Origin: Rhizobium sp. BK313
Lineage (GTDB): Bacteria; Pseudomonadota; Alphaproteobacteria; Rhizobiales; Rhizobiaceae
DNA: 64,000 nt
Assembly: GCF_014193655.1 (NCBI RefSeq)
Contig: NZ_JACHZQ010000008.1
Location: 186,001 to 250,000 of the forward strand
Direction: 5' to 3'
Positions 26,025 through 33,732 of the stretch are shown here, in pieces. The position numbers and the translations under genes were made by a program. The notes beneath the pieces are model-generated. The model had not been told where the DNA came from. It saw only the letters and a list, made by a program, of their open reading frames with translations, and searched no databases. Every line of letters starts with the position of its first letter. Positions within the stretch are counted from its first letter, which is position 1.

Positions 26025-27335
26025 TCAAGCCTTGCGAATTTGGCCGGATATTTCCAGGGGGGAGAGCCCATGATGATCGGCAACGTCGCCCTTGTGGCCG
26101 GCAAAAATGACCGCCGCAAGGCCAAGCAGGCTTGTTCCGCCCATGCAGAGCGCGACCGGCCACGAAGCTCCTGACCACGAGACCAGTGCCGTGGCGATGA
26201 CAGGCGCCAATCCGGCGCCGATGACCGTCGCCGCCTCGCGACCGAGCGAGATGCCGCTGTAGCGGATATTCGCAGTGAAGAAGCGCGCGAAATAGTCCGG
26301 CTGCACCGAAGAGATGGCGCCATTGGCAAGGCCGAAACCGAGCGTCAGGGCCAGCGTGATCAGGCCCGGCGACCTCGATTCCAGAAGCCAGAAGAACGGG
26401 AATGCCAGCAGCAACTGGATCGTCAGACCGATCAGCATGACCTTCTTGCTGCCGATTCGGTCCGCCAGCAGGCCGAACAGCACCGATGTCACACATTCAG
26501 CGAGAGCGGCGACGATGACGGCATTGAGGACGATCGTCTTTGGCAAACCGAGCACGCCGGACACATAGGTCAGGCTGAAGGCTGCGAAAATGTAGAAGCT
26601 GAAATTCTCAGCGGTGCGAATGAGGAAGATCGTCAGAATGCTCCGCCATTCCCGCAAAGCGGCGATCATCGGCTGTTTTTCGCGTTCGCCACGTTCCGCC
26701 ATTTTCTTGAACTCGGGCGATTCCGCAATGTTCAGACGCATATAAAGGCCGATGACGACGAGGACTGCGCTCAGCAGGAACGGAACGCGCCAGCCCCAGC
26801 TCATGAAGGCGGCATCCGGCAGCAGGGTGAAGAGATTGAAGACGAGGGAGGCGATCACCAGCCCTAGGACGATGCCGACCGTGATGAGGCTTCCCCATAA
26901 TCCGCGGCGTTTATCGCCGGCATGCTCCACGGTCATCAGCGCCGCTCCGCCCCATTCTCCGCCCGTGGCAAATCCCTGGATGACACGCAGAACCAAAAGG
27001 AGGATGGGTGCAAAAATGCCGATCGACGAATAGGTCGGCAGCAGGCCGATAAGGCAGGTCGCGCCGCCCATGAACACCAGCGTGATCATCAGCAACGCCT
27101 TGCGGCCGACACGGTCGCCGTAATGACCGGCGACGATTGCGCCGAGCGGGCGGGCGAGAAAGCCCGTTGCCGATGTGCCGAACGCCAGCAGCGTGCCAAT
27201 CAACGGATCCACCTGCGGGAAAAAGAGCTTGTTGAACACCAGCGCGGCGGCAGTACCATAGATGAAAAAATCGTACCACTCGATTGTCGTACCGACTGTC
27301 GCAGCAAATGCGACTCTGGTCATGGGGGCAGCCAT
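26025..27335 (-). CDS. MFS transporter, metabolite:H+ symporter (MHS) family
   Basis: A 436-residue protein with 12 predicted spans. The N-terminal GTTIEWYDFFIYGTAAAL signature, the loop 2-3 motif GHYGDRVGRKALL and GFATGGEWGGAALM are typical of the MHS family (KgtP, ShiA, ProP, citrate and dicarboxylate carriers). It is divergent from nothing nearby, but its promoter carries the same tandem operator as the citryl-CoA-lyase-like gene at 28713. It therefore probably imports the organic acid processed by that lyase and the CoA-transferase. The exact substrate is not evident. Confidence 0.92.
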   Translation of the reverse strand: MAAPMTRVAFAATVGTTIEWYDFFIYGTAAALVFNKLFFPQVDPLIGTLLAFGTSATGFLARPLGAIVAGHYGDRVGRKALLMITLVFMGGATCLIGLLPTYSSIGIFAPILLLVLRVIQGFATGGEWGGAALMTVEHAGDKRRGLWGSLITVGIVLGLVIASLVFNLFTLLPDAAFMSWGWRVPFLLSAVLVVIGLYMRLNIAESPEFKKMAERGEREKQPMIAALREWRSILTIFLIRTAENFSFYIFAAFSLTYVSGVLGLPKTIVLNAVIVAALAECVTSVLFGLLADRIGSKKVMLIGLTIQLLLAFPFFWLLESRSPGLITLALTLGFGLANGAISSVQPDYFARFFTANIRYSGISLGREAATVIGAGLAPVIATALVSWSGASWPVALCMGGTSLLGLAAVIFAGHKGDVADHHGLSPLEISGQIRKA

Positions 27336-27444
27336 AAAAATCCTCCCTGTCTAAAAACTACATTCATAGATCCGCGAAAGCCGGATGTGTCGCTATTTTC
27401 CGACCATACGCTCCCGGCTCCGCGAAACACCGCCTCCGCGGATA

Positions 27445-27505
27445 TTTCGTATAGCGAAAAAGTTTTCGTAGTGCGAATGTTGCGGCAATGAGTCGGGTTT
27501 GTCAA
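27445..27505 (-). promoter_or_regulatory. Promoter and tandem IclR-type operator of the MHS transporter gene
   Basis: On the minus strand, TTGACA (27505-27500) is followed about 18 bases later by AACATT. Two palindromes lie directly downstream: TTTCGTAGTGCGAAT (27464-27478) and TTTCGTATAGCGAAA (27445-27459), 19 bp centre to centre. The arrangement mirrors that at 28638-28699. The IclR protein encoded between them is the likely ligand-responsive binder. Confidence 0.7.
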
Positions 27506-27636
27506 CTGGCCGTGAAATTGCGTTGCGCAAACCGCCACCCGTAGCTGGCAGACTGCCTGTCTTTCGGGGACGAAGAGGTGGGTGTGACGACAGGCAGGCC
27601 TGCCGAGGATGCCTGCGGTGGCGGCCGGTTCCGCCG

Positions 27637-28440
27637 TCAGTAGCCGAGCACGGAATGAACAAGCGCCGGATTGTGCCGCAACGTCTCCGAGATCTGGCGC
27701 GAGGTCACTTGCAGCAGCGGCAGCCGGCTCGCGAGCATTTCTTCCCGCGAAATCCGCGAAGGGGATGTGGAGCAATTTACGGCGGCAACGACGGCGCCAC
27801 TCTCGGCAAACACCGGGACGGAAACCGAAACGACGCCATAATCGAGCTCGTCCTGGATACTGGCGACGCCGGCGGCGCGGATCTCAGCCAAGATCGCGCG
27901 AAGCTCTGTCGGATCGGTCACCGTCTTCTCGGTCAGCTTGCGAAGGTCGGTTTCCGCGAAGTATCGATCCAGCCGATCCGGGGGGAGATAGGCGAGGAGG
28001 ACACGGCCGAGCGAGGTCGCATAGGCGGGATAGCGCGTGCCGAGACCCGCAGTCAGGCGGACGGAGCGTTTCGAGGAGACGGAGGCGATATAGAGCACTT
28101 CGCCGCTATCGAGGACGGCAACGGAGGAACTGTCGCCCGTCTGGTCGACCACGTCCTGCAGATACTGGTTCGCAACCTCCTGCAGGTTCATCGACGACAG
28201 GAACGAGGCGCTGAGTTTCAGAACCCGGGGCGTCAGCACGAAGCGCCTGCCGTGACTCCTCACATAGCCGAGCGCCTGGAGGGTCAAAAGCGACCGGCGC
28301 GCCGTGGCGGGCGCGACATTGGCAAGCGCCGAGACTTCGCTCAGCGTCAGCTCCGGTTTTTCCCTGCTGAAGACCAGAAGAATTTCTATCCCGCGGGCAA
28401 GCGCCGTCACGAAATCGGGACTTTCGGGGGATAGTTCCAA
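27637..28440 (-). CDS. IclR family transcriptional regulator (PcaR/PobR-like)
   Basis: A 267-residue regulator. The N-terminal winged helix (about residues 10-72, NVAPATARRSLLTLQALGY as recognition region) is followed by an IclR effector domain with the conserved SLGRVLLA, LDYGVVSVSVPVF and AVVAAVNCST blocks. The sequence type resembles regulators of aromatic or organic acid catabolism (PcaR, PobR, PcaU). It sits between the MHS transporter and the citryl-CoA-lyase-like gene, both of which have matching tandem palindromes in their promoters, and most likely controls both. Confidence 0.92.
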   Translation of the reverse strand: MELSPESPDFVTALARGIEILLVFSREKPELTLSEVSALANVAPATARRSLLTLQALGYVRSHGRRFVLTPRVLKLSASFLSSMNLQEVANQYLQDVVDQTGDSSSVAVLDSGEVLYIASVSSKRSVRLTAGLGTRYPAYATSLGRVLLAYLPPDRLDRYFAETDLRKLTEKTVTDPTELRAILAEIRAAGVASIQDELDYGVVSVSVPVFAESGAVVAAVNCSTSPSRISREEMLASRLPLLQVTSRQISETLRHNPALVHSVLGY

Positions 28441-28637
28441 TGTGATCTCCGTAATCTCCGCCCAGTGAATTAATTTTCGCAGCGCGGAATGTCAAGGATC
28501 GCCAGACCGCTTCCTTCGGCGAAGTCTTTGGCGATACTCACATAATCGCGCAGAAGCGTCGATGTCTCGACGGCAACGCAAGAGCGTAAAGCCCATTCTT
28601 TCTCTGAACTTCCGCTGGTTTCGATACCAGTCCTCCC

Positions 28638-28699
28638 TTGACAGCTTTCAAGAGCTTATCCGATAATTCGTATAACGAATAAACTTTCGCTATACGAAA
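28638..28699 (+). promoter_or_regulatory. Promoter and tandem IclR-type operator of the citryl-CoA-lyase-like operon
   Basis: TTGACA (28638-28643), an 18-base spacer and GATAAT (28662-28667) form a good sigma-70 promoter. Palindromes ATTCGTATAACGAAT (28666-28680) and TTTCGCTATACGAAA (28685-28699) follow, 19 bp centre to centre. The first overlaps the -10. This geometry suggests repression relieved by an inducer. Confidence 0.72.
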
Positions 28700-28712
28700 A
28701 ATGGAAATGCCG

Positions 28713-29510
28713 ATGACCCGTCTCCAACCTTCGTCCGCCATCGCCCATGTCGAGCCCGATCGTATCACCGTTCGCGGATACGATCTCTGCGCCGATCTTA
28801 TCGGGCAGATCTCCTTCACAGACTATGCTTTTCTGCTGATTGCCGGCGAAAAGCCTTCCGACGATCAGTCGGCGATATTGAACGCCTGTCTCGTAGCACT
28901 TGCCGAGCATGGCCTCGTGCCATCGGTGCAGGCGGCGCGCATGACTTTTGCGGCCGCCCCCGAAGCCCTGCACGGGGCGGTATCGGCCGGCCTCCTCGGC
29001 TGTGGTTCCGTCATTCTGGGCAGCTCGGAAGTCGCAGGCCGCATGCTGGCTGACATCGTGGTCCGGGTCGAGCAGACGGGAGGCGACCTGCGGACCATCG
29101 TGCGCGAGCATGTCTCCGAACTCAGGGCGACGAAGTCGCCGCTCCCGGGTTTCGGACATCCGGTTCACCGGCAAGAAGATCCGCGCTCGACACGCTTGCT
29201 CGCCTATGCGCGCGAACGACGCACGTTCGGACGCCATTGCGAGGCGCTGATCGCCGTCGTCGAGGCCGTGCCTGATGTCTATGGCCGTCACCTGCCTCTC
29301 AATGTCTCTGGCGCCATTCCCGCCGTGCTGCTCGATGTCGGTTTTCCGATGAGAGCGCTCAAAGGCATTCCGTTGATCGGCCGAACAGCAAGCCTTCTCG
29401 CCCATCTGCTGGAGGAAATGGATCGTCCCATCGGTTTCGCCCTCTCCAGCATTGGCGAGGAACACGTGGCCTATGACGGCCCCGCATCAAAAACAGAAGA
29501 CAAGGAATAA
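28713..29510 (+). CDS. Citryl-CoA lyase-like protein (citrate synthase family)
   Basis: A 265-residue protein of the short citrate-synthase-like family that includes citryl-CoA lyases. Family residues are seen in ALHGAVSAGLLG and PGFGHPVHR. It is much shorter than citrate synthase (about 430 residues), consistent with a lyase lacking the large N-terminal region. The ATG at 28713 is chosen because GGAA lies six bases upstream; the ATG at 28701 is possible but has no ribosome binding site. It is five bases upstream of a CoA-transferase gene. Together they suggest CoA activation of a citrate-like acid followed by retro-aldol cleavage. Confidence 0.83.
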   Translation: MTRLQPSSAIAHVEPDRITVRGYDLCADLIGQISFTDYAFLLIAGEKPSDDQSAILNACLVALAEHGLVPSVQAARMTFAAAPEALHGAVSAGLLGCGSVILGSSEVAGRMLADIVVRVEQTGGDLRTIVREHVSELRATKSPLPGFGHPVHRQEDPRSTRLLAYARERRTFGRHCEALIAVVEAVPDVYGRHLPLNVSGAIPAVLLDVGFPMRALKGIPLIGRTASLLAHLLEEMDRPIGFALSSIGEEHVAYDGPASKTEDKE

Positions 29511-29515
29511 ATTCA

Positions 29516-30667
29516 ATGGCGAACGAAAAGCCTCTCCGTTCAATTCGCGTGCTTGAATGCGGCGGTTTCATCACTGGTCCCTATGCGTCGATGCTGCTTG
29601 CCGACATGGGGGCCGACGTCATCAAGGTCGAGCGGCCGGATGGCGGCGACCCGTTCCGCAGCTTTCGCGGCGGTCTCTATAGTCCGCATTTCCAGGCTTA
29701 TAACCGGAACAAGCGGAGCATCACTCTCGACACGCGGCAAACGGACGATCTTGCCGTTTTCGATGAGCTGCTTTCGACCGCTGATGTCTTCATCCAGAAT
29801 TCAAGGCCGGGCATTGCAAAGAAGCTGGGTCTCGACGCCGAACGACTCATGAAAATCAACCCGAAGCTGATCTATTGCTCGATCAGCGGTTTCGGCAGCG
29901 GCGGCCCCTATGTTGACCGGCCGACCTACGACACCGTCGCCCAGGCGATGAGCGGCTTCCTCAACATGCTGGTCGATCCCGCGGCTCCCAAGGTCATGGG
30001 ACCGGCGATCGCCGACGCGGTGACCGGACTTTATGCCTCCAACGGCATCATGGCGGCGCTTATCGAACGTGGAATCACCGGCAAAGGGCGCTTGATCGAG
30101 GTCTCCATGCTGGAAGCGATGACGCATTTTTCCATCGAGCCCTATTCGAACTACTTCAATTCCGGCGTCACGCCGGGACCTTACGGCCGTGCCGCGGTAT
30201 CGCAGTCCTATGTGCTCGCCTGCGCCGACGACAAGCTAGTGGCCCTGCATCTGTCTTCGCCTGAAAAATTCTGGACCGGCCTCGTCGCTGCGACGGAGCA
30301 TCCGCAGCTCGCCGCCGATCCGCGCTTTGCCACCCGCATGGATCGCGTCGACCATCACGAGGCGCTGCGGCTCGAACTTGCCTTGCTGTTCCGCGCCAAG
30401 ACCCGGCAACAATGGCTCGACGCTCTCGTCGCTAACGATGTTCCCTGTGCGCCGGTCTACGATCTGGATGAGGCACTCGAAGACCCTCAGGCAAAGTTCA
30501 TGAACCTCGAAATCAGGGCGGTGCATCCGACTGAAGGAGAGGTACGCACCATCCGCCCCGCCATCACCATCGATGGCAATGTTCCGGTCGAATTCCTTCC
30601 GCCCCCGACGCTCGGAGAACATTCCGAGGAGATCCGCCAGGAGCTTCGGCGGATTTCCGCAGCCTGA
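29516..30667 (+). CDS. CaiB/BaiF family (class III) CoA-transferase
   Basis: A 383-residue class III CoA-transferase. Family blocks are visible: GPYASMLLADMGADVIKVE near the N-terminus, NKRSITLD, and the catalytic aspartate, probably Asp167 in GPAIADAVTG, matching Asp169 of formyl-CoA transferase. It follows the citryl-CoA-lyase-like gene by five bases and shares its operator-controlled promoter. It likely moves CoA from a donor such as succinyl-CoA or acetyl-CoA to the imported organic acid, giving the substrate for the lyase. The acid is unidentified. Confidence 0.93.
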   Translation: MANEKPLRSIRVLECGGFITGPYASMLLADMGADVIKVERPDGGDPFRSFRGGLYSPHFQAYNRNKRSITLDTRQTDDLAVFDELLSTADVFIQNSRPGIAKKLGLDAERLMKINPKLIYCSISGFGSGGPYVDRPTYDTVAQAMSGFLNMLVDPAAPKVMGPAIADAVTGLYASNGIMAALIERGITGKGRLIEVSMLEAMTHFSIEPYSNYFNSGVTPGPYGRAAVSQSYVLACADDKLVALHLSSPEKFWTGLVAATEHPQLAADPRFATRMDRVDHHEALRLELALLFRAKTRQQWLDALVANDVPCAPVYDLDEALEDPQAKFMNLEIRAVHPTEGEVRTIRPAITIDGNVPVEFLPPPTLGEHSEEIRQELRRISAA

Positions 30668-30682
30668 CAAACTCTCGTCACT

Positions 30683-30716
30683 GCAGCGCCGGGCGGCTTC
30701 GGAGGGCCGGCGCTGC
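30683..30716 (+). terminator. Hairpin after the CoA-transferase gene
   Basis: GCAGCGCCGG (30683-30692) pairs perfectly with CCGGCGCTGC (30707-30716), 15 bases past the stop codon, followed by TGCATTTCT. It is a strong stem with a weak T tract and likely ends the lyase/CoA-transferase transcript. Confidence 0.65.
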
Positions 30717-30866
30717 ATGCATTTCTAAGCCGGGGCCGATTCTAGCAAACAATGCTGTCGTCTTATTTAATGCATGGGGCAAATTGAATGGAAGTTGAAC
30801 CTGAACCAATCGATCCGATCCGGCCACTGCTGCACAGGCGGCTTAAATCAGGCACAACGGAAGATC

Positions 30867-31097
30867 GGATTGTTGTACACACCTGCTCTCGACGCCGGTC
30901 TCCTCGCGGCAGCCCAAGCCGTTGAACACTACGAGCTGTCGCGCTACGGCACGCTGAGAACTTGGGCGCTTGAACTTGGCATGAAGGACGCCGCAAAACT
31001 CCTGCAGACCACGCTAGACGAGGAACAGGCGACGGACACCGCCCTCACCGCGATCGCGACAAACGTCGTGAACCAGAACGCTGAGAAGGCAGCCTAA
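30867..31097 (+). pseudogene. DUF892 (YciE/YciF-like ferritin-like) C-terminal remnant
   Basis: The C-terminal part of a 107-codon frame (30774-31097) reads as DUF892: DAGLLAAAQAVEHYELSRYG, WALELGMKDAAKLL and LDEEQATD. Full members are about 160-170 residues and form a four-helix bundle. Here the first two helices are missing, and the upstream codons of the frame are unrelated. The remnant keeps an intact end and its terminator, so it is a 5'-truncated gene and probably non-functional. Family members are linked to stress responses. Confidence 0.72.
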
Positions 31098-31103
31098 TCT
31101 GCC

Positions 31104-31138
31104 AAAGAGGTCCAGCCTGCGACGGTTGGACCTCTTTT
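31104..31138. terminator. Strong intrinsic terminator after the DUF892 remnant
   Basis: AAAGAGGTCCA (31104-31114) pairs with TGGACCTCTTT (31127-31137) and continues into TTTTATTTT. The stem begins seven bases after the stop codon. Its A tract on the other side allows it to work for the minus strand as well. Confidence 0.88.
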
Positions 31139-31418
31139 ATTTTACAAATGGTGGAAGCTCACGGCCAATTCGCTTTCGCATGAAGACCACTTCCCCTTTT
31201 TCACTTTCGATATAAAGCGGGCGCCGAGCCCAAATGCTCGGGTAGAAAAACGCTACGGCAGTCATAACAGTAGTTGCTCGCCGTAGGGCGGGCAACCAGT
31301 GCTTCGTAGAAGCATCAGACCAATTGGCGGTGGCAGCTCTCTGCGCGGCGTCTTTAAATGCCAAACTCTTAGCATTGGTGGGATCAACACCGGCGCCAAT
31401 GGTGACCCACGCAGTTTT
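31137..31418 (-). pseudogene. Unrecognised minus-strand fragment ending at the terminator
   Basis: A frame open from an in-frame TAG at 31419-31421 to TAA at 31137-31139 has protein-like composition (FKDAAQRAATANW, PLYIESEKGEVVFMRKRIG) but no ATG at its beginning. It ends exactly at the bidirectional terminator. It may be the 3' end of a truncated gene. I do not recognise a family. The rest of 31419-31582 shows nothing. Confidence 0.28.
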
Positions 31419-31582
31419 CTATTTTTGTCTCTAATTCAAAACCTTACGCTCATGTCGCGGCGGTCAGCCTTCGGTACCGATTCACATCCAGCGCGCGAGA
31501 TTCGAGAAGGTTCATCCTGCCTCACGGCGTTTTCGGCTTGTCAATACTCACCCCTGCTTGATCGCAATTGCACCAGATGACC

Positions 31583-33457
31583 TTACAGGCGCCTTGACCA
31601 CGCAAGTTTTGGTCCAATAGCCAGCGCATTGTCGCCCGTCTTACGAACCGCGTGCGTTGCTTCCGTCATCTCCAGCCGGAACTGAGAAACTAGCGAACGA
31701 AGGCGACCGACCTCCGTAGCCAAGGTTGCGCTCGCCGCATTGCTCTCCTCTACCATCGCCGCATTCTTTTGAGTGACCTGGTCCATTTGGTTCACCGCCA
31801 TGTTGACCTCCGAAAGGCCTATTGATTGCTCCCGCGCCGAAGTGGCGATTGCCTCCATGTGCCGGTTTATCTCGACGATATAGCTCTCTATGGTCTTCAG
31901 CGCGTCCCCGGTCTGGCTGACGAGCTTCACGCCTCCTTCGACTTCGACCGAAGAATTGCGGATCAGCTCCTTGATTTCCCGTGCCGCCTGCGCCGACCGT
32001 TGCGCCAGTTCACGGACCTCTTGAGCCACGACAGCGAAGCCCTTTCCCGCTTCGCCAGCACGCGCCGCCTCCACGCCCGCGTTGAGGGCGAGAAGATTGG
32101 TTTGAAATGCGATATCGTCGATGACGCCGATGATGCTGGAAATCTGCTGCGATGAGTTTTCGATCTTATGCATGGCCTCGACGGCACCGGCGACGATGAT
32201 GCCGGACTGGACGGCGCTTTCGTTAGCCTGCTTTGCAAGCAACCGTGCTTCATCGGTCCGCTTGGAGGCATTGGCAACGTTTGTGGTGATCTCGTCGAGA
32301 GCGGCCGCAGTCTCTTCCAGCGACGCGGCTTGCTGTTCCGTGCGTTTGGAAAGGTCGTCGGCGCTGAGACTGATCTCTCTCGTGCCGCTGTCGATGGAGC
32401 CGGTTGCTTCGGCAACCGCGGCAAGTGTTTGTCGCAGCTGATCGGCAGCCGCGTTGTAGTCGGAGCGCAGGCTTTCGAAATCACGCGCAAAAGGCTCGCT
32501 GAGCTGGAAGGTGAGATCCCCCGTTGAAAGCCGCTGCAGGCCGCCGGCGAGATTCGACGTTGCCGTTGCCATCTCCTCAGACCTTGCGCGTTGGACGGCC
32601 GCGTTATGTTCGCGTTCTCTCTCGCTCTGGTCACGCATTGCACTCGCCTCGGCCTCGACCTGGCGGGCTCGCAAACCGTTGTCTTTGAAGACCTGCACGG
32701 CCTTGGCCATGCTGCCGACCTCGTCCTTCCGATCCGCGCCTGCTACAGGCACGGCAAGATCGCCATTCGCGAGTTGCACCATCGTTGCGGCCAGCTGCTT
32801 GATCGGCTGAACGAGCCAAGCCCGGATTGCGAAAAATGAGGCCGTCATGACCACTAGCAGGCCCGCGACGATGATGGCGAAGGTCATGCGGATGGTATCC
32901 TGAGAGAGGTCAGAGAGATCATGGTTTCTGATGCCCACCTGGTCCTCGAGCCGTTTTGCCGCTTCGCTGATCTTGACGCTCAATGCCGGAAATTGCGGCT
33001 GACAATCGCGGAGGAATATTGCCTGCGAGGCTGCGACATCCGCGGCAATTGTCGCGACCATCGCTTTTTGGATGGTGAGTTTGCAGACATTGTCAAGCAC
33101 GTTCAGCCCCGCAGCCTTGAGGTCAACAAGTGTTGCCTCTTGTGGGGCGGCCGCGACCGCGCGGTCCATGTCGCCCAGAAACGCGTCGTGCGCGTCCTTC
33201 AGTTCCTTGATCGCTTTGGCATTGAGGGCATCGTCTGTCAGCATCAGAAGATCGCCAATCGCTGCCCGACCGTTTTCGAAAGCCTTGTCGGCCTTGCCGA
33301 GGGCGAGCGCAGCAATGGAGTCATGCCTCAAGAGATCGGTGTAGCTTTCGTCTATCTTCGATATTTGGCTTGCAGAATAGGTGGCGACACCGAGAGTGAA
33401 TACTCCGAATACTGCCAAAAGCGCGGCAAACTTGCCTACGATGGAAAGGTTTTTCAT
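31583..33457 (-). CDS. Methyl-accepting chemotaxis protein
   Basis: A 624-residue transmembrane chemoreceptor. It has membrane spans at about residues 8-27 and 191-211, a helical periplasmic sensor between them, and a HAMP domain at about 212-265 with a second HAMP-like segment near 300-350. The signalling coiled coil has the conserved hairpin tip DIAFQTNLLALNAGVEAARAG (about 448-468). It ends without the NWETF-type CheR/CheB tether. It should pass signals to a CheW/CheA complex; no che genes are in the window. The ligand is unknown. Confidence 0.95.
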   Translation of the reverse strand: MKNLSIVGKFAALLAVFGVFTLGVATYSASQISKIDESYTDLLRHDSIAALALGKADKAFENGRAAIGDLLMLTDDALNAKAIKELKDAHDAFLGDMDRAVAAAPQEATLVDLKAAGLNVLDNVCKLTIQKAMVATIAADVAASQAIFLRDCQPQFPALSVKISEAAKRLEDQVGIRNHDLSDLSQDTIRMTFAIIVAGLLVVMTASFFAIRAWLVQPIKQLAATMVQLANGDLAVPVAGADRKDEVGSMAKAVQVFKDNGLRARQVEAEASAMRDQSEREREHNAAVQRARSEEMATATSNLAGGLQRLSTGDLTFQLSEPFARDFESLRSDYNAAADQLRQTLAAVAEATGSIDSGTREISLSADDLSKRTEQQAASLEETAAALDEITTNVANASKRTDEARLLAKQANESAVQSGIIVAGAVEAMHKIENSSQQISSIIGVIDDIAFQTNLLALNAGVEAARAGEAGKGFAVVAQEVRELAQRSAQAAREIKELIRNSSVEVEGGVKLVSQTGDALKTIESYIVEINRHMEAIATSAREQSIGLSEVNMAVNQMDQVTQKNAAMVEESNAASATLATEVGRLRSLVSQFRLEMTEATHAVRKTGDNALAIGPKLAWSRRL

Positions 33458-33732
33458 GCCAAGGTTCCCCTACGCCTGTCGCGTCAGCGACAAGCCTGAT
33501 GATTTCGGAAATGTCAGGACGGGCCCACCAACAAAGTCATTCTGCCGCGGGTACCGGACGAGGCGAGGAGGGTCATGTCTCGTTGAATGCGGGAGATCAG
33601 CTCACAGAAAGCGAGCCAATTTTTCTTCTGTGAAAATTACAGTCGAAACCTTTATGTCCCGTTAAGCTTCCTGTGAAGGATACAAAAATGAAAGTATTAT
33701 CATAGTCTCTAAAGAATATTCAGCAATTCAAT

